Shown in pieces: positions 7,388-15,113 of a DNA stretch of 24,493 nt. The translations under genes and the position numbers were made by a program. Within the stretch, counting starts at the first letter, position 1. Each line of letters opens with the position of its first letter. The notes beneath the pieces are model-generated. The model was given only the letters and a program-made list of their open reading frames with translations. It was not told the origin of the DNA and searched no databases. The DNA lies in the NCBI GenBank assembly GCA_002307095.1, contig DBTO01000046.1, forward strand, positions 1 through 24,493, read 5' to 3'. The DNA comes from Sulfurospirillum sp. UBA1314 (GTDB lineage: Bacteria > Campylobacterota > Campylobacteria > Campylobacterales > Sulfurospirillaceae).

Positions 7388-8656
7388 ATGTTAGCTTACC
7401 ATGCCCAAACGATGCACACTTATCGCTCTGTGCGTACTAAATCACACAGTATTGACTGGGATCATCCACCCAAACAGTTTAAAATTTACCCTGAAACGTT
7501 TACGCGCATTCCTTTGGACAAAAGCAATCTAGAGCACCGCTTTTTTTACTTGATTGGCGGTATCACAGCACAAAAAAGCTACCCTGGTGTGACGTATGCT
7601 CTGCGTACCAATCCGAGTGCTGGGGCACTGTATCCCACCGAAATTTATGTGCAGATACGTGATGTGGTAGGTTTTGAAAACGGCATTTACCATCTCTCAC
7701 CTTTTGAGACATCACTCGTGTTAGTGTACCCTTTCACTGAGGATGAAGGTATTGAAAACTTTTTACATGTAAAGCGTATTTCGGGGTATGTTTTTCTTTT
7801 TTCAACCCTCTACTATCGCTCTTCGTGGAAGTACAAAGACCGCGCATTTCGCTACTGTTTACACGATACAGGGCATATGTTGGGCGCACTTGAGGCTTCG
7901 TGTGTCCTAAGCCAGAAGAGGTATCGTATCGTGTATGATTTAGATAAAAAGGGGTTAAACACGCTTTTGGGGTTCTCTCAAGAGGAGTTTTTTCTCTCCG
8001 CAGCGATCGTTGGTGAAGAGGATGAAACGTTTACATGTAAAGCTCCCACACTTCAGCTTCCTTCTGTCAATGGCACAGGATTTTTTGAAGCCAATGCCCC
8101 TGTGGAAGAGGTGTATGACGCAACCTGTGAACTCGTACCTAAACAGCAAGTAGCAATGCCTGTGTTTAACGTGGATCAAGAACGCTTCACACAAGCGATT
8201 TGGAAACGTCGCTCCATTCGCGACTTTACCCAAAAACCCATTTCAAAAGAGCAGTTTTTGGAGGTGATGCACTTCATCACACAGCCTATTCCTAGTGATT
8301 GCGATGTCGACATTGAAATGTATGCGATCATCAACCGTGTGGAAGGAATGGAACAAGGCGTTTGGAAGGAGGGCGTGTATCTGCAAAGCGGTGATTTTGC
8401 GAAAAAAGCAGGCTATCTTTGCTTGGAGCAAGCGTTAGGCGAAGAGAGCGGTGTTACTTTCTTTTTGCTAGGGAATGACGCACAAAATTATCAGGCGATG
8501 GTGCAAAAAGCGGGCATTATTGGGCATCGGCTTTATCTTATCAGCACCTATCTTGGCTTTGGCTGCAGTGGCATTGGGGCGTATTACGATGAAGAGGTAA
8601 TGGCATTTTTACAACGCGATAGCATGGTTCTCTATGCCCTTGCGATTGGTTACTAA
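7388..8656 (+). CDS. SagB/ThcOx-type nitroreductase-family protein, two-domain
   Basis: An FMN-dependent oxidoreductase of the nitroreductase fold, in the SagB/ThcOx subgroup named for azoline oxidases of peptide natural-product pathways. The 422-residue protein carries two domain repeats. The first opens with YRSVRTKSHSIDWD, followed by PPKQFKIYP and RTNPSAGALYPTEIYV, the hallmark of this group. The second starts near RRSIRDFTQKPISKEQF and ends with a STYLGFGCSGIGAYYDEE stretch. ATG at 7388 has AAAGGAG upstream. No precursor peptide, YcaO or peptidase gene is seen within 8 kb, so a natural-product role is not supported here. It holds two palindrome copies (7762 and 8030), one in each usable frame. 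Confidence 0.88.
   Translation: MLAYHAQTMHTYRSVRTKSHSIDWDHPPKQFKIYPETFTRIPLDKSNLEHRFFYLIGGITAQKSYPGVTYALRTNPSAGALYPTEIYVQIRDVVGFENGIYHLSPFETSLVLVYPFTEDEGIENFLHVKRISGYVFLFSTLYYRSSWKYKDRAFRYCLHDTGHMLGALEASCVLSQKRYRIVYDLDKKGLNTLLGFSQEEFFLSAAIVGEEDETFTCKAPTLQLPSVNGTGFFEANAPVEEVYDATCELVPKQQVAMPVFNVDQERFTQAIWKRRSIRDFTQKPISKEQFLEVMHFITQPIPSDCDVDIEMYAIINRVEGMEQGVWKEGVYLQSGDFAKKAGYLCLEQALGEESGVTFFLLGNDAQNYQAMVQKAGIIGHRLYLISTYLGFGCSGIGAYYDEEVMAFLQRDSMVLYALAIGY
7762..7773. repeat. TTTACATGTAAA palindrome, copy 5 (in nitroreductase gene)
   Basis: Perfect 12-bp palindrome, read as Leu-His-Val-Lys between the two domains' conserved blocks. Confidence 0.9.
8030..8041. repeat. TTTACATGTAAA palindrome, copy 6 (in nitroreductase gene)
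   Basis: Perfect 12-bp palindrome 268 bases after copy 5, here read in the other frame as Phe-Thr-Cys-Lys, in the linker before the second domain. Confidence 0.9.
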
Positions 8657-8766
8657 AAGAGTCAATTTTAAAGAGTATCGAAGTCAGGTGATACCTTCTG
8701 AATAGGCGTTGAGCAGAAGAAGTCGCGCGTGTCTTAAATACACTATTTTCTTTTGAAATCCTGTGT

Positions 8767-8772
8767 TATAAT
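8767..8772 (+). promoter_or_regulatory. -10 box for the DASS transporter gene
   Basis: TATAAT in a TGTGTTATAATGG context, 44 bases before the chosen start at 8816. Its presence argues against the longer reading frame that begins at 8753. The rest of the 159-base gap after the nitroreductase stop holds only weak hairpins. Confidence 0.65.
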
Positions 8773-8815
8773 GGCTGAAACTCTGCTAATTTCGTGTGCC
8801 AAAGGAGCATTTATT

Positions 8816-10279
8816 ATGGCAAGTACTACACCGATTCGATGGACAGCTTTTCTTCCGATTGTTGTCACCCTTCTTATTGCGCTCTCTCCCACTCCCTCAG
8901 GTCTTGAACAACATGCTTGGTATTTTTTTGCGATATTCGCGGGTACCATCGCTGCGCTGGTCATGGAATCGTTCCCTTTTGCTGCGACAGGACTGATGGG
9001 TGCTACGATTATCGCTATGCTTGCCCCTTGGGTACTTTTTGGTGCCAAAGAGCTGGCAAATCCAAAATTTAAAGCTCCCGAAGAGGCGATTAAATGGATG
9101 CTAACAGGCTGGAGTAGTACGACCGTATGGCTTGTATTTTCCGCATTTACCTTTGCCTTGGGCTATGAAAAATCAGGGCTAGGGCGACGTATTGCCTTGA
9201 TTTTGGTTAAACTGATGGGGCGCAGAACACTGCTTCTTGGTTACGCGGTCATGCTCTCCGATGCGCTGGTCGCACCTTTCACCTCTTCCAATACTGCCCG
9301 TAGCGGTGGTATCATCTTCCCCATTGTTCGTAACCTTCCACCTCTGTACGATTCCAAACCCAATGACCCCTCCGCTCGAAAAATTGGCGGTTACGTGATG
9401 TGGGTTGCTTTTGCGACTACGGGGGTTACCAGTTCGATGTTTCTCACCGCATTGGCTCCCAATCTGCTGTGTGTGGAGATCATTCGAAAAATCACCAAGA
9501 TTGACATCTCATGGACGGATTGGTTTTTTGCAGCGGCTCCGTTTGGCATCGTGATGTTGCTACTCCTTCCACTGTTAGTCTATTGGATCTATCCGCCTGA
9601 AGTGAAAGAGGGTGAGGCAGTACCGAAATGGGCAGCAGAAGAATTGGAGAAAATGGGAAAGATTACGTTTAATGAAATTATGCTCGGTCTCATCGTTTTT
9701 GCCGCCATTTTATTTTGGATCTTTGGCGCCAAAATTATCAATGCCACCACTGTAGCCCTTGTAGCCGTCTCCTTGATGATGCTTTTTAAAATTGTAAAGT
9801 GGGATGATATCGCTGGGAATAAAACGGCGTGGAATACGGTCGTTTTGCTTGCGTTTCTCGTTTCGATGGCAGAAGGACTTTCCCGCACAGGATTTATTCA
9901 TTGGTTTGACAATGGCATCGCCGCTTACATGGAAGGTTTCTCGCCGATCGTTGCGATGTACGTGCTTGTAGCAATCTACTTCTTTTCACATTACATGTTT
10001 GCAAGCACAACGCCACACGCCACGGCGATGATGCCGGTCATGCTTGCCGTTGGTATGAGTGTGCCTGGAATGCCCATCAAAGAGTTTGCGCTCCTTCTTG
10101 CGATGACGCATGGAATTATGGGTGTCATTACACCGTATGCGACAGGTCCTGCGCCTTTGTATTATGGTGCTGGTTACATTACAGGACGAGATTTTTGGAA
10201 GCTTGGGTTTATCTTTGGGGTGATTTTTATTACGGCACTCTTAGGACTCAGCGCTCCTGTGATGCTCGCGATGCGTTAA
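8816..10279 (+). CDS. DASS family anion symporter (dicarboxylate/2-oxoglutarate-malate type)
   Basis: An inner-membrane secondary transporter of the divalent anion:sodium symporter family, which moves succinate, malate, tartrate, citrate or 2-oxoglutarate. The 487-residue protein has about 12 hydrophobic segments and the two substrate/sodium-binding signatures of the family: SNT at residues 158-160 and STTP at 397-400. The C-terminal GPAPLYYGAGYITGRDFWK stretch is typical of the CitT/TtdT/SodiT1 branch. The start is ATG 8816 with AAAGGAG (8801-8807, spacing 8). It is monocistronic, ending at a hairpin shared with the convergent MATE gene. It may feed anaerobic respiration or fumarate/malate exchange; exact substrate unknown. 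Confidence 0.9.
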   Translation: MASTTPIRWTAFLPIVVTLLIALSPTPSGLEQHAWYFFAIFAGTIAALVMESFPFAATGLMGATIIAMLAPWVLFGAKELANPKFKAPEEAIKWMLTGWSSTTVWLVFSAFTFALGYEKSGLGRRIALILVKLMGRRTLLLGYAVMLSDALVAPFTSSNTARSGGIIFPIVRNLPPLYDSKPNDPSARKIGGYVMWVAFATTGVTSSMFLTALAPNLLCVEIIRKITKIDISWTDWFFAAAPFGIVMLLLLPLLVYWIYPPEVKEGEAVPKWAAEELEKMGKITFNEIMLGLIVFAAILFWIFGAKIINATTVALVAVSLMMLFKIVKWDDIAGNKTAWNTVVLLAFLVSMAEGLSRTGFIHWFDNGIAAYMEGFSPIVAMYVLVAIYFFSHYMFASTTPHATAMMPVMLAVGMSVPGMPIKEFALLLAMTHGIMGVITPYATGPAPLYYGAGYITGRDFWKLGFIFGVIFITALLGLSAPVMLAMR

Positions 10280-10285
10280 TAAAAT

Positions 10286-10311
10286 GCGTGTATTTTCAAA
10301 AAGATACACGC
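10286..10311. terminator. Bidirectional terminator between DASS and MATE genes
   Basis: GCGTGTATTTT (10286-10296) pairs with AAGATACACGC (10301-10311), one wobble, around a CAAA loop. It lies between convergent genes with AAAA before and TTT after it. The palindrome at 10313-10324 follows directly and provides the short T-run. Confidence 0.7.
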
Positions 10312-10312
10312 G

Positions 10313-10324
10313 TTTACATGTAAA
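10313..10324. repeat. TTTACATGTAAA palindrome, copy 7 (intergenic)
   Basis: Perfect 12-bp palindrome between the terminator hairpin and the MATE stop codon. Confidence 0.9.
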
Positions 10325-10327
10325 AGA

Positions 10328-11665
10328 TCAGAGTGCTTTGACTTTGTGGAAAGTGTAGTATAAAAGTGCGAGCGCGGAGCTGTACACAATGGCTCCAAGC
10401 CCGATCCACATCCACACGAACGAGAGTTCAAGGTAGCTCACACACAGCGTGTACACCGCGCTAGGCGCTAAAATTTGGCGGAAAAATCCAATGTAAAAAA
10501 TCATCGCAGGCTTTTTAATCCCTTGCAAAGTAGCGACGCAGGCAAAATGGGTGACGTAGCCGAAAAAGAGAAAGAGCATCACGTAGATGTAGGTGGTGCC
10601 ATAGGTGATTACTTCCACGCTTGGGTCAAACTGCGCGACAAGCCATTTTCCACATACCCATAAAATTACCATACCGATAAAACTGAGCGTATAGCCATAC
10701 GCAAGGGCATAAAAAAGTGTTTGACGCACCCGCTCAAATTTGCCTGCGCCCATGTTGTTAGAGACTAAGCTCAGTACCGCACTGCTAATACCCAATGTCG
10801 GCAGTAACATCAACTGCTCGACACGAAACCCAATGCCATAACCCGCAACAGCTTGATAGCCATAGAGCGTGACAAAATGAAGCGCGATCAATGAGCCAAA
10901 CGACATCATCAGCATATTGAGCCCTGGAGGTGTTGCTTGGGTGAAAAAGGTTTTATAGATGCGGCGATCGGGATAAAAATGCGCTTTACATGTAAAGTCA
11001 ATTAGCCCTGTTTTGAGGCTTTTGTACAGCAGATACCCTGCGTTAATCGCTTGGACTAAAACCGTAGCAAACGCAATGCCACCGATGCCCATTGCAGGGA
11101 TAAATCCCCAGCCGTAAATAAAGAGAGGATTGAAGGCAATATTGGCAAAAAAGCCAAAAATGAGGGTGTTGCGGTAACTCTTCGTATCGCCTGTTGCGAC
11201 AAGAACACTGTTGAGCGCAAAATTGGCAAAAAACAGAGAGGAACCCAACAAAATGACCTCAATGTAACGAAGCGCAAGGGCGTGGTAACGCTCTTCGGTG
11301 CCGATCCATGTGAGCAGTTCTGAGGCAAAACAGAATCCTAAAAGCCCCAGAAAAAGCCCCACAGCAATAATCAATGCCACCCCTTTTTTAGCGATAATGC
11401 TCGCTAGAAAAAAGTGCTGTTTCCCATACGCATGCCCAATCAGCGCCGTTAAAGCACTCGTTCCACCGTACGCCATGCCAATGATGAAAAAGAAGAGAAA
11501 CGAAGAGGCAGAGAGTGCGGCGAGTGCTTCGGTGGAAATGAGCCCCGCATAATAGGTATCAACGATGTTGTACAAGGTGTTAAACAGCATTCCAAGGCTC
11601 GCAGGAATGGAGAGTTGACGCAAAAGCAATGGGATGGGATTGTGGGTAAGGGACGTCGAATCCAT
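10328..11665 (-). CDS. MATE family efflux transporter
   Basis: A multidrug and toxic compound extrusion transporter, an inner-membrane antiporter driven by sodium or proton gradients. The 445-residue protein has about 12 hydrophobic segments arranged as two MatE repeats; the N-terminal IPASLGMLFNTLYNIVDTYY and the AGYGIGFRVEQL stretch in the second half are typical. I chose the ATG at 11663-11665 because AAAAAGAG lies 5 bases before it. An ATG eight codons upstream (11687-11689) has no ribosome site and overlaps a -10-like box. It is convergent with the DASS gene. One palindrome copy (10985) is read as Phe-Thr-Cys-Lys in a hydrophilic loop. Confidence 0.9.
   Translation of the reverse strand: MDSTSLTHNPIPLLLRQLSIPASLGMLFNTLYNIVDTYYAGLISTEALAALSASSFLFFFIIGMAYGGTSALTALIGHAYGKQHFFLASIIAKKGVALIIAVGLFLGLLGFCFASELLTWIGTEERYHALALRYIEVILLGSSLFFANFALNSVLVATGDTKSYRNTLIFGFFANIAFNPLFIYGWGFIPAMGIGGIAFATVLVQAINAGYLLYKSLKTGLIDFTCKAHFYPDRRIYKTFFTQATPPGLNMLMMSFGSLIALHFVTLYGYQAVAGYGIGFRVEQLMLLPTLGISSAVLSLVSNNMGAGKFERVRQTLFYALAYGYTLSFIGMVILWVCGKWLVAQFDPSVEVITYGTTYIYVMLFLFFGYVTHFACVATLQGIKKPAMIFYIGFFRQILAPSAVYTLCVSYLELSFVWMWIGLGAIVYSSALALLYYTFHKVKAL
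10985..10996. repeat. TTTACATGTAAA palindrome, copy 8 (in MATE gene)
   Basis: Perfect 12-bp palindrome, 14 bp with flanks (CTTTACATGTAAAG). It encodes Phe-Thr-Cys-Lys on the minus strand. Confidence 0.9.
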
Positions 11666-11684
11666 GCAGGCTCTTTTTAATTTT

Positions 11685-11690
11685 ATCATA
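11685..11690 (-). promoter_or_regulatory. Candidate -10 box for the MATE gene
   Basis: TATGAT on the minus strand, about 20 bases before the chosen start. It gives a short leader that still contains the AAAAAGAG ribosome site. Not verified by a -35. Confidence 0.35.
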
Positions 11691-11750
11691 ACGATTTCAT
11701 GCTTCAGAAAAGGTCTTTTTTCTTTTTTAAAAAGGTTATCACATATATCG

Positions 11751-11836
11751 TATACTCATTAATTCCTCATTTTATTTCGTTAAGCTTCATTCATAAAAAT
11801 AAAAACTACATAATAAATGTAACTTTTATTTAAGAT
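11751..11836 (+). promoter_or_regulatory. Control region of the S/N-oxide reductase operon
   Basis: The 213-base divergent gap before the reductase holds TAAGAT (11831-11836) as a candidate -10 and TATACT (11751-11756) as another. CTCATT occurs at 11755-11760 and 11766-11771, 11 bases apart, with a related CTTCATTCAT at 11785-11794. Direct repeats at about one helical turn are what OmpR-type regulators bind, and such a regulator is encoded 3.2 kb downstream. This is a weak, inferred site. Confidence 0.35.
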
Positions 11837-11878
11837 TTGCACGTTTCTCATCTAACAATGTTCATCAAGGAGAACACA

Positions 11879-14425
11879 ATGACAAAGAAAATGGATAGAA
11901 GATCGTTTCTAAAAGTAGGGACAGCCACGACAGGTGCAGCGATTGCAACCATCAGTGCTGAAGCGATTCCTTTGGTAGGAGATTCACTGCTCAATGACAG
12001 CGAAAATGGCTTTAGCGCCTCTCACTTTGGTGCTGTTGTTACGCATACACGCAATTCACGTTTTGAAAGTGTAACACCGTTTGAAGGTGACGCACACCCT
12101 GTGACCCTCATCGAAGGTTTGGCAGCGCGTACCTACGCAAAAGATCGTATTATGTATCCGTGCGTGCGTGAGAGTTATTTGAAAAATGGCTATAAAAGCG
12201 ATAAAACAAAACGTGGAAGTGAAAAATTTGTACGTGTAACATGGGAAACAGCGTACGATTTGATTGCAAATGAGCTCAAACGTGTCTATAAAGATTTTGG
12301 TGCAGATGCAATCTTCGGCGGAAGTTACGGATGGTTTTGTGTCGGAAGTCTCAATAACCCCCAAGCGTTGCTTGCTAGAATGTTGGGCATCGCAGGAGGC
12401 TATACGTCACGTACCTGCACCTATTCAACCCATGCGATTCGCCAAATAACGCCGTACATTACAGGTACCGACGAATCCAGTGCGCAATCAACCGTTTACC
12501 CTGTCATTATCGAAAATTCTGAATGTATCGTCTTTTGGGGCGCTGATCCGATCAACACCAACCAAATCGCATGGGGTGTTCCTGATCATCAATCATACAC
12601 CTATATGAAAGAGCTTAAAGAAACGGCTAAAAAACGCAATATCAAGTTTTACATTATCGATCCTGTGTATAACAATACCGGTGTCTATTTTGGGGCTGAG
12701 CATATCCAAATTCGCCCAACAACAGACGTTGCCTTGATGTTAGGCATGGCGCATTATCTTTACAGCGAAAACCTTTACAGCAAAGAGTTTGTCGATAAAT
12801 ACACCACAGGGTTTGAAGAGTTTAGAAAATACCTGATGGGCGAGAGCGAAGATATGATTGCTAAAACGCCTGAGTGGGCATCAAATATTTGTGGCGTTCC
12901 AACCAATGTCATTAAAGTGTTAGCCAAAGAGTTTGTCTCAAAACGTACCATGTTGATGGGTGGCTGGGGAACACAGAGAGCACATCATGGCGAACAGCCA
13001 AACTGGATGATGATTACTTTAGCGAGTATGATCGGACAAGTGGGACTTCCTGGTGGAGGTTATGGTATGAATTACCATTACTCCGATGGTGGTGTGCCTA
13101 TGCCAGCGGCTGCTACAGGCAATGCGCTCAGTGACAAACCTCTTAATGGTTCAGTAGGTGCTGTTGCTGATGCTGAGAATGTCGCAGCCTCTCCTGGACT
13201 TTCAGGCATTAGCATCAACTCTAAAATGGAAGGTCCATGGAAACAACGCAAAATCAATGTGATTCCAGTATCGCGTATTGTTGAGTGTTTGGAAAATCCG
13301 GGTAAAGAGTACAACTTTGATGGTAAAGCGTACAAATATCCTGAGCTTAAAATGGCATATTGGGCAGGCGGCAATCCTTTCCACCATCACCAAGATCGTA
13401 ACCGTATGGTCAAAGCGTGGCAAAAACTCGATACCTTTGTGGTCAACGAGTGCTTCTGGACAGCGTCTGCACGTATGGCAGACATCGTTCTTCCTGCCAC
13501 AACAGAGCAAGAGCGCAATGACATCACCAAATCACACTCCAACAGTTACATTTTTGCGATGAAACAAACGATCAAACCGGTGGGCGAAGCGACGGACGAT
13601 TTTGATATTTTTGTAAACATCTTAAGACGTTTTGGTGCCAATGAAGTTCTTGCCTTTACCGAGGGCAAAACGAAGATGCAGTGGGTTGAGTCTTTCTACG
13701 AAGAGTCCTACACTAAAGCCATTAAATCAGGTGTTAAAATGCTCCCGTTCAAAGAGTTTTGGGAGAAAGGATTTGTCAAATTTGAAACGCCTGAAAGTGC
13801 CAAAAAATTCATTAAACACGGTAAATTTAGACAAAATCCTGTCATCAACCGCTTAGGAACACCTTCGGGAAAAATTGAGATTTTCTCGAAAAAAATTGCA
13901 GGGTACAACTACAAAGAGTGCAAAGGTCACCCAATGTGGTTTGAACCAATGGAGTGGTTGGGAAGTAAAGTCGCCAAAGAGTTTCCCCTAAACTTAGTCT
14001 CTCCACACCCCAAATACCGCCTTCACTCACAGCTTAACAACACATGGTTGCGTGATCTTGAAGAGGTTGAAGGAAGAGAGCCGATTTGGCTACACCCAAA
14101 AGATGCCGCCAAACGGGGTATTCAAAATGGCGATGTGGTCAGAGTCTTTAACAAACGTGGTCAAGTTCTTGCAGGTGCTGTCGTTACTGAAGCGGTGATG
14201 CAAGGCGTTGTAAGAATGCAAGAAGGTGCATGGTATGATCCAAGCGAACCTGGAAAAGCTGGCACATTGTGTCGTCATGGCGATGTGAATGTACTAACTC
14301 CTGATGTAGGAACATCTGAACTAGCACAAGGTAACCAAGCAACGGCTTTGGTTGAAATCGAGAAATTTAAAGGTGAAGTTCCCGAAATTGGCATCTTTAA
14401 AGCACCAAAAATTAAAGGGTTTTAA
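11879..14425 (+). CDS. torA: Tat-exported TMAO/DMSO reductase-family molybdoenzyme
   Basis: A periplasmic bis-MGD molybdoenzyme of the DMSO/TMAO/biotin-sulfoxide reductase branch, serving as terminal reductase for S- or N-oxides. The 848-residue protein opens with a twin-arginine signal (DRRSFLKVG, then a hydrophobic stretch). The predicted molybdenum ligand is Ser183 in TYSTHA, matching the YST serine of this branch. Nearby Tyr150-Gly-Trp152 match the active-site aromatic pair of DMSO reductase. No N-terminal Cys iron-sulfur motif is present, as expected. ATG 11879 has AAGGAG at 11867-11872; the frame is open further upstream but without a ribosome site. The next gene, a cytochrome c, overlaps the stop by one base. 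The pair resembles Cj0264c/Cj0265c of Campylobacter. Substrate among TMAO, DMSO and others is not decided by sequence. Confidence 0.88.
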   Translation: MTKKMDRRSFLKVGTATTGAAIATISAEAIPLVGDSLLNDSENGFSASHFGAVVTHTRNSRFESVTPFEGDAHPVTLIEGLAARTYAKDRIMYPCVRESYLKNGYKSDKTKRGSEKFVRVTWETAYDLIANELKRVYKDFGADAIFGGSYGWFCVGSLNNPQALLARMLGIAGGYTSRTCTYSTHAIRQITPYITGTDESSAQSTVYPVIIENSECIVFWGADPINTNQIAWGVPDHQSYTYMKELKETAKKRNIKFYIIDPVYNNTGVYFGAEHIQIRPTTDVALMLGMAHYLYSENLYSKEFVDKYTTGFEEFRKYLMGESEDMIAKTPEWASNICGVPTNVIKVLAKEFVSKRTMLMGGWGTQRAHHGEQPNWMMITLASMIGQVGLPGGGYGMNYHYSDGGVPMPAAATGNALSDKPLNGSVGAVADAENVAASPGLSGISINSKMEGPWKQRKINVIPVSRIVECLENPGKEYNFDGKAYKYPELKMAYWAGGNPFHHHQDRNRMVKAWQKLDTFVVNECFWTASARMADIVLPATTEQERNDITKSHSNSYIFAMKQTIKPVGEATDDFDIFVNILRRFGANEVLAFTEGKTKMQWVESFYEESYTKAIKSGVKMLPFKEFWEKGFVKFETPESAKKFIKHGKFRQNPVINRLGTPSGKIEIFSKKIAGYNYKECKGHPMWFEPMEWLGSKVAKEFPLNLVSPHPKYRLHSQLNNTWLRDLEEVEGREPIWLHPKDAAKRGIQNGDVVRVFNKRGQVLAGAVVTEAVMQGVVRMQEGAWYDPSEPGKAGTLCRHGDVNVLTPDVGTSELAQGNQATALVEIEKFKGEVPEIGIFKAPKIKGF

Positions 14426-14988
14426 TGCGACTATTTTCTATCCTAGCGCCACTGTGCGCCGCAACGATGATGTTTGCAGCCAGTGGTTCATTCCTCAGTA
14501 AAAATGCACCTCTGTATGCAGAGGCAAGCGAAGGTACGGCTCTTGGAGAGCTGATCATCGCGTCAGAAGTCAAAGAGCTCTCCCAAAAGGGCTCTTTTAG
14601 CGAGGTTGAGTTTGTCGGTTTTGTGCCTGAGGGCAGTACTGTTGTGTACGAAAAAGCAGGCATGCTTATCGTTGGCTTTGAGGCGAGCAATCTTTCTGTG
14701 CTCAACGAATTGGGCAAAAAAACCGATGAATACGGCAGTGTATGGATCAATGTGTCGGTCAAAGGTTTTGTCAAAACTGACGCGCTGAGCAGTGATAAAA
14801 GTAAGGGTTTGAACGCAGGTAAAGCGTTGTTTCAAGCCAAATGCGGAACGTGCCACGCGCTGCATCCTGAAAGTGAGTTTGACGCCAATGTTTGGCCAAG
14901 CATCTTAGAAGCGATGGGTGTACAAGCTGGACTTGCCAAAGCGGAAAAACAGAGTATCGAAAAATATCTGCAAAACTTTCAACCGTAA
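14425..14988 (+). CDS. Monohaem cytochrome c subunit of the S/N-oxide reductase
   Basis: A periplasmic electron carrier that probably passes electrons to the upstream molybdoenzyme. The 187-residue protein has a signal peptide (residues 1 to about 20), a beta-rich middle part (about 25-120) that looks SH3-like, and a C-terminal cytochrome c domain with one haem site C140-GTC-H144. Met164 (WPSILEAMG) is the likely distal ligand. It overlaps the reductase stop by one base (TAATG), implying translational coupling. Its size and architecture match Cj0265c, the partner of the Campylobacter TMAO/DMSO reductase; it is unlike the pentahaem TorC of Escherichia coli. A strong terminator follows. Confidence 0.88.
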   Translation: MRLFSILAPLCAATMMFAASGSFLSKNAPLYAEASEGTALGELIIASEVKELSQKGSFSEVEFVGFVPEGSTVVYEKAGMLIVGFEASNLSVLNELGKKTDEYGSVWINVSVKGFVKTDALSSDKSKGLNAGKALFQAKCGTCHALHPESEFDANVWPSILEAMGVQAGLAKAEKQSIEKYLQNFQP

Positions 14989-14995
14989 TTTCCCC

Positions 14996-15035
14996 TTCTT
15001 TGCTAAGAGCGTTTATCTTAGCAAAGAAGTTTTTT
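14996..15035 (+). terminator. Rho-independent terminator after the cytochrome gene
   Basis: TTCTTTGCTAAGA (14996-15008) pairs perfectly with TCTTAGCAAAGAA (15016-15028) around a 7-base loop, followed by GTTTTTT. It is the clearest intrinsic terminator in the window, and separates the reductase genes from the sensory genes. Confidence 0.9.
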
Positions 15036-15065
15036 CTGTCAAAAAATAAAGATAAATTAGGTTAA

Positions 15066-15097
15066 AATCTTTACATGTAAGATTACATGTAAAGATT
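15066..15097. repeat. Perfect inverted pair of TTACATGTAA palindromes, copies 9 and 10
   Basis: AATCTTTACATGTAA (15066-15080) and its exact reverse complement (15083-15097) are separated only by GA. Each arm contains a 10-bp palindrome (15071-15080 and 15083-15092). A TAAAAT (15063-15068) overlaps the left edge as a candidate -10 box, and the ribosome site AGAGG (15101-15105) of the response regulator follows 4 bases after the right arm. It could act as an operator on DNA, or as a hairpin near the ribosome site. Confidence 0.85.
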
Positions 15098-15113
15098 AAA
15101 AGAGGTAGTGACG

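Noticed and set aside
8753..8815. N-terminal extension of the DASS transporter gene
   Set aside because: The extension spans a perfect TATAAT (8767-8772), and a strong AAAGGAG precedes ATG 8816; the extra residues are not typical of the family.
11666..11689. Earlier ATG for the MATE gene
   Set aside because: No ribosome site and overlap with a TATGAT box; the later ATG at 11665 has AAAAAGAG and a normal N-terminus.
11837..11878. Upstream start for the molybdoenzyme
   Set aside because: No ribosome site there, and the Tat signal is correctly placed from ATG 11879, which has AAGGAG 6 bases before.
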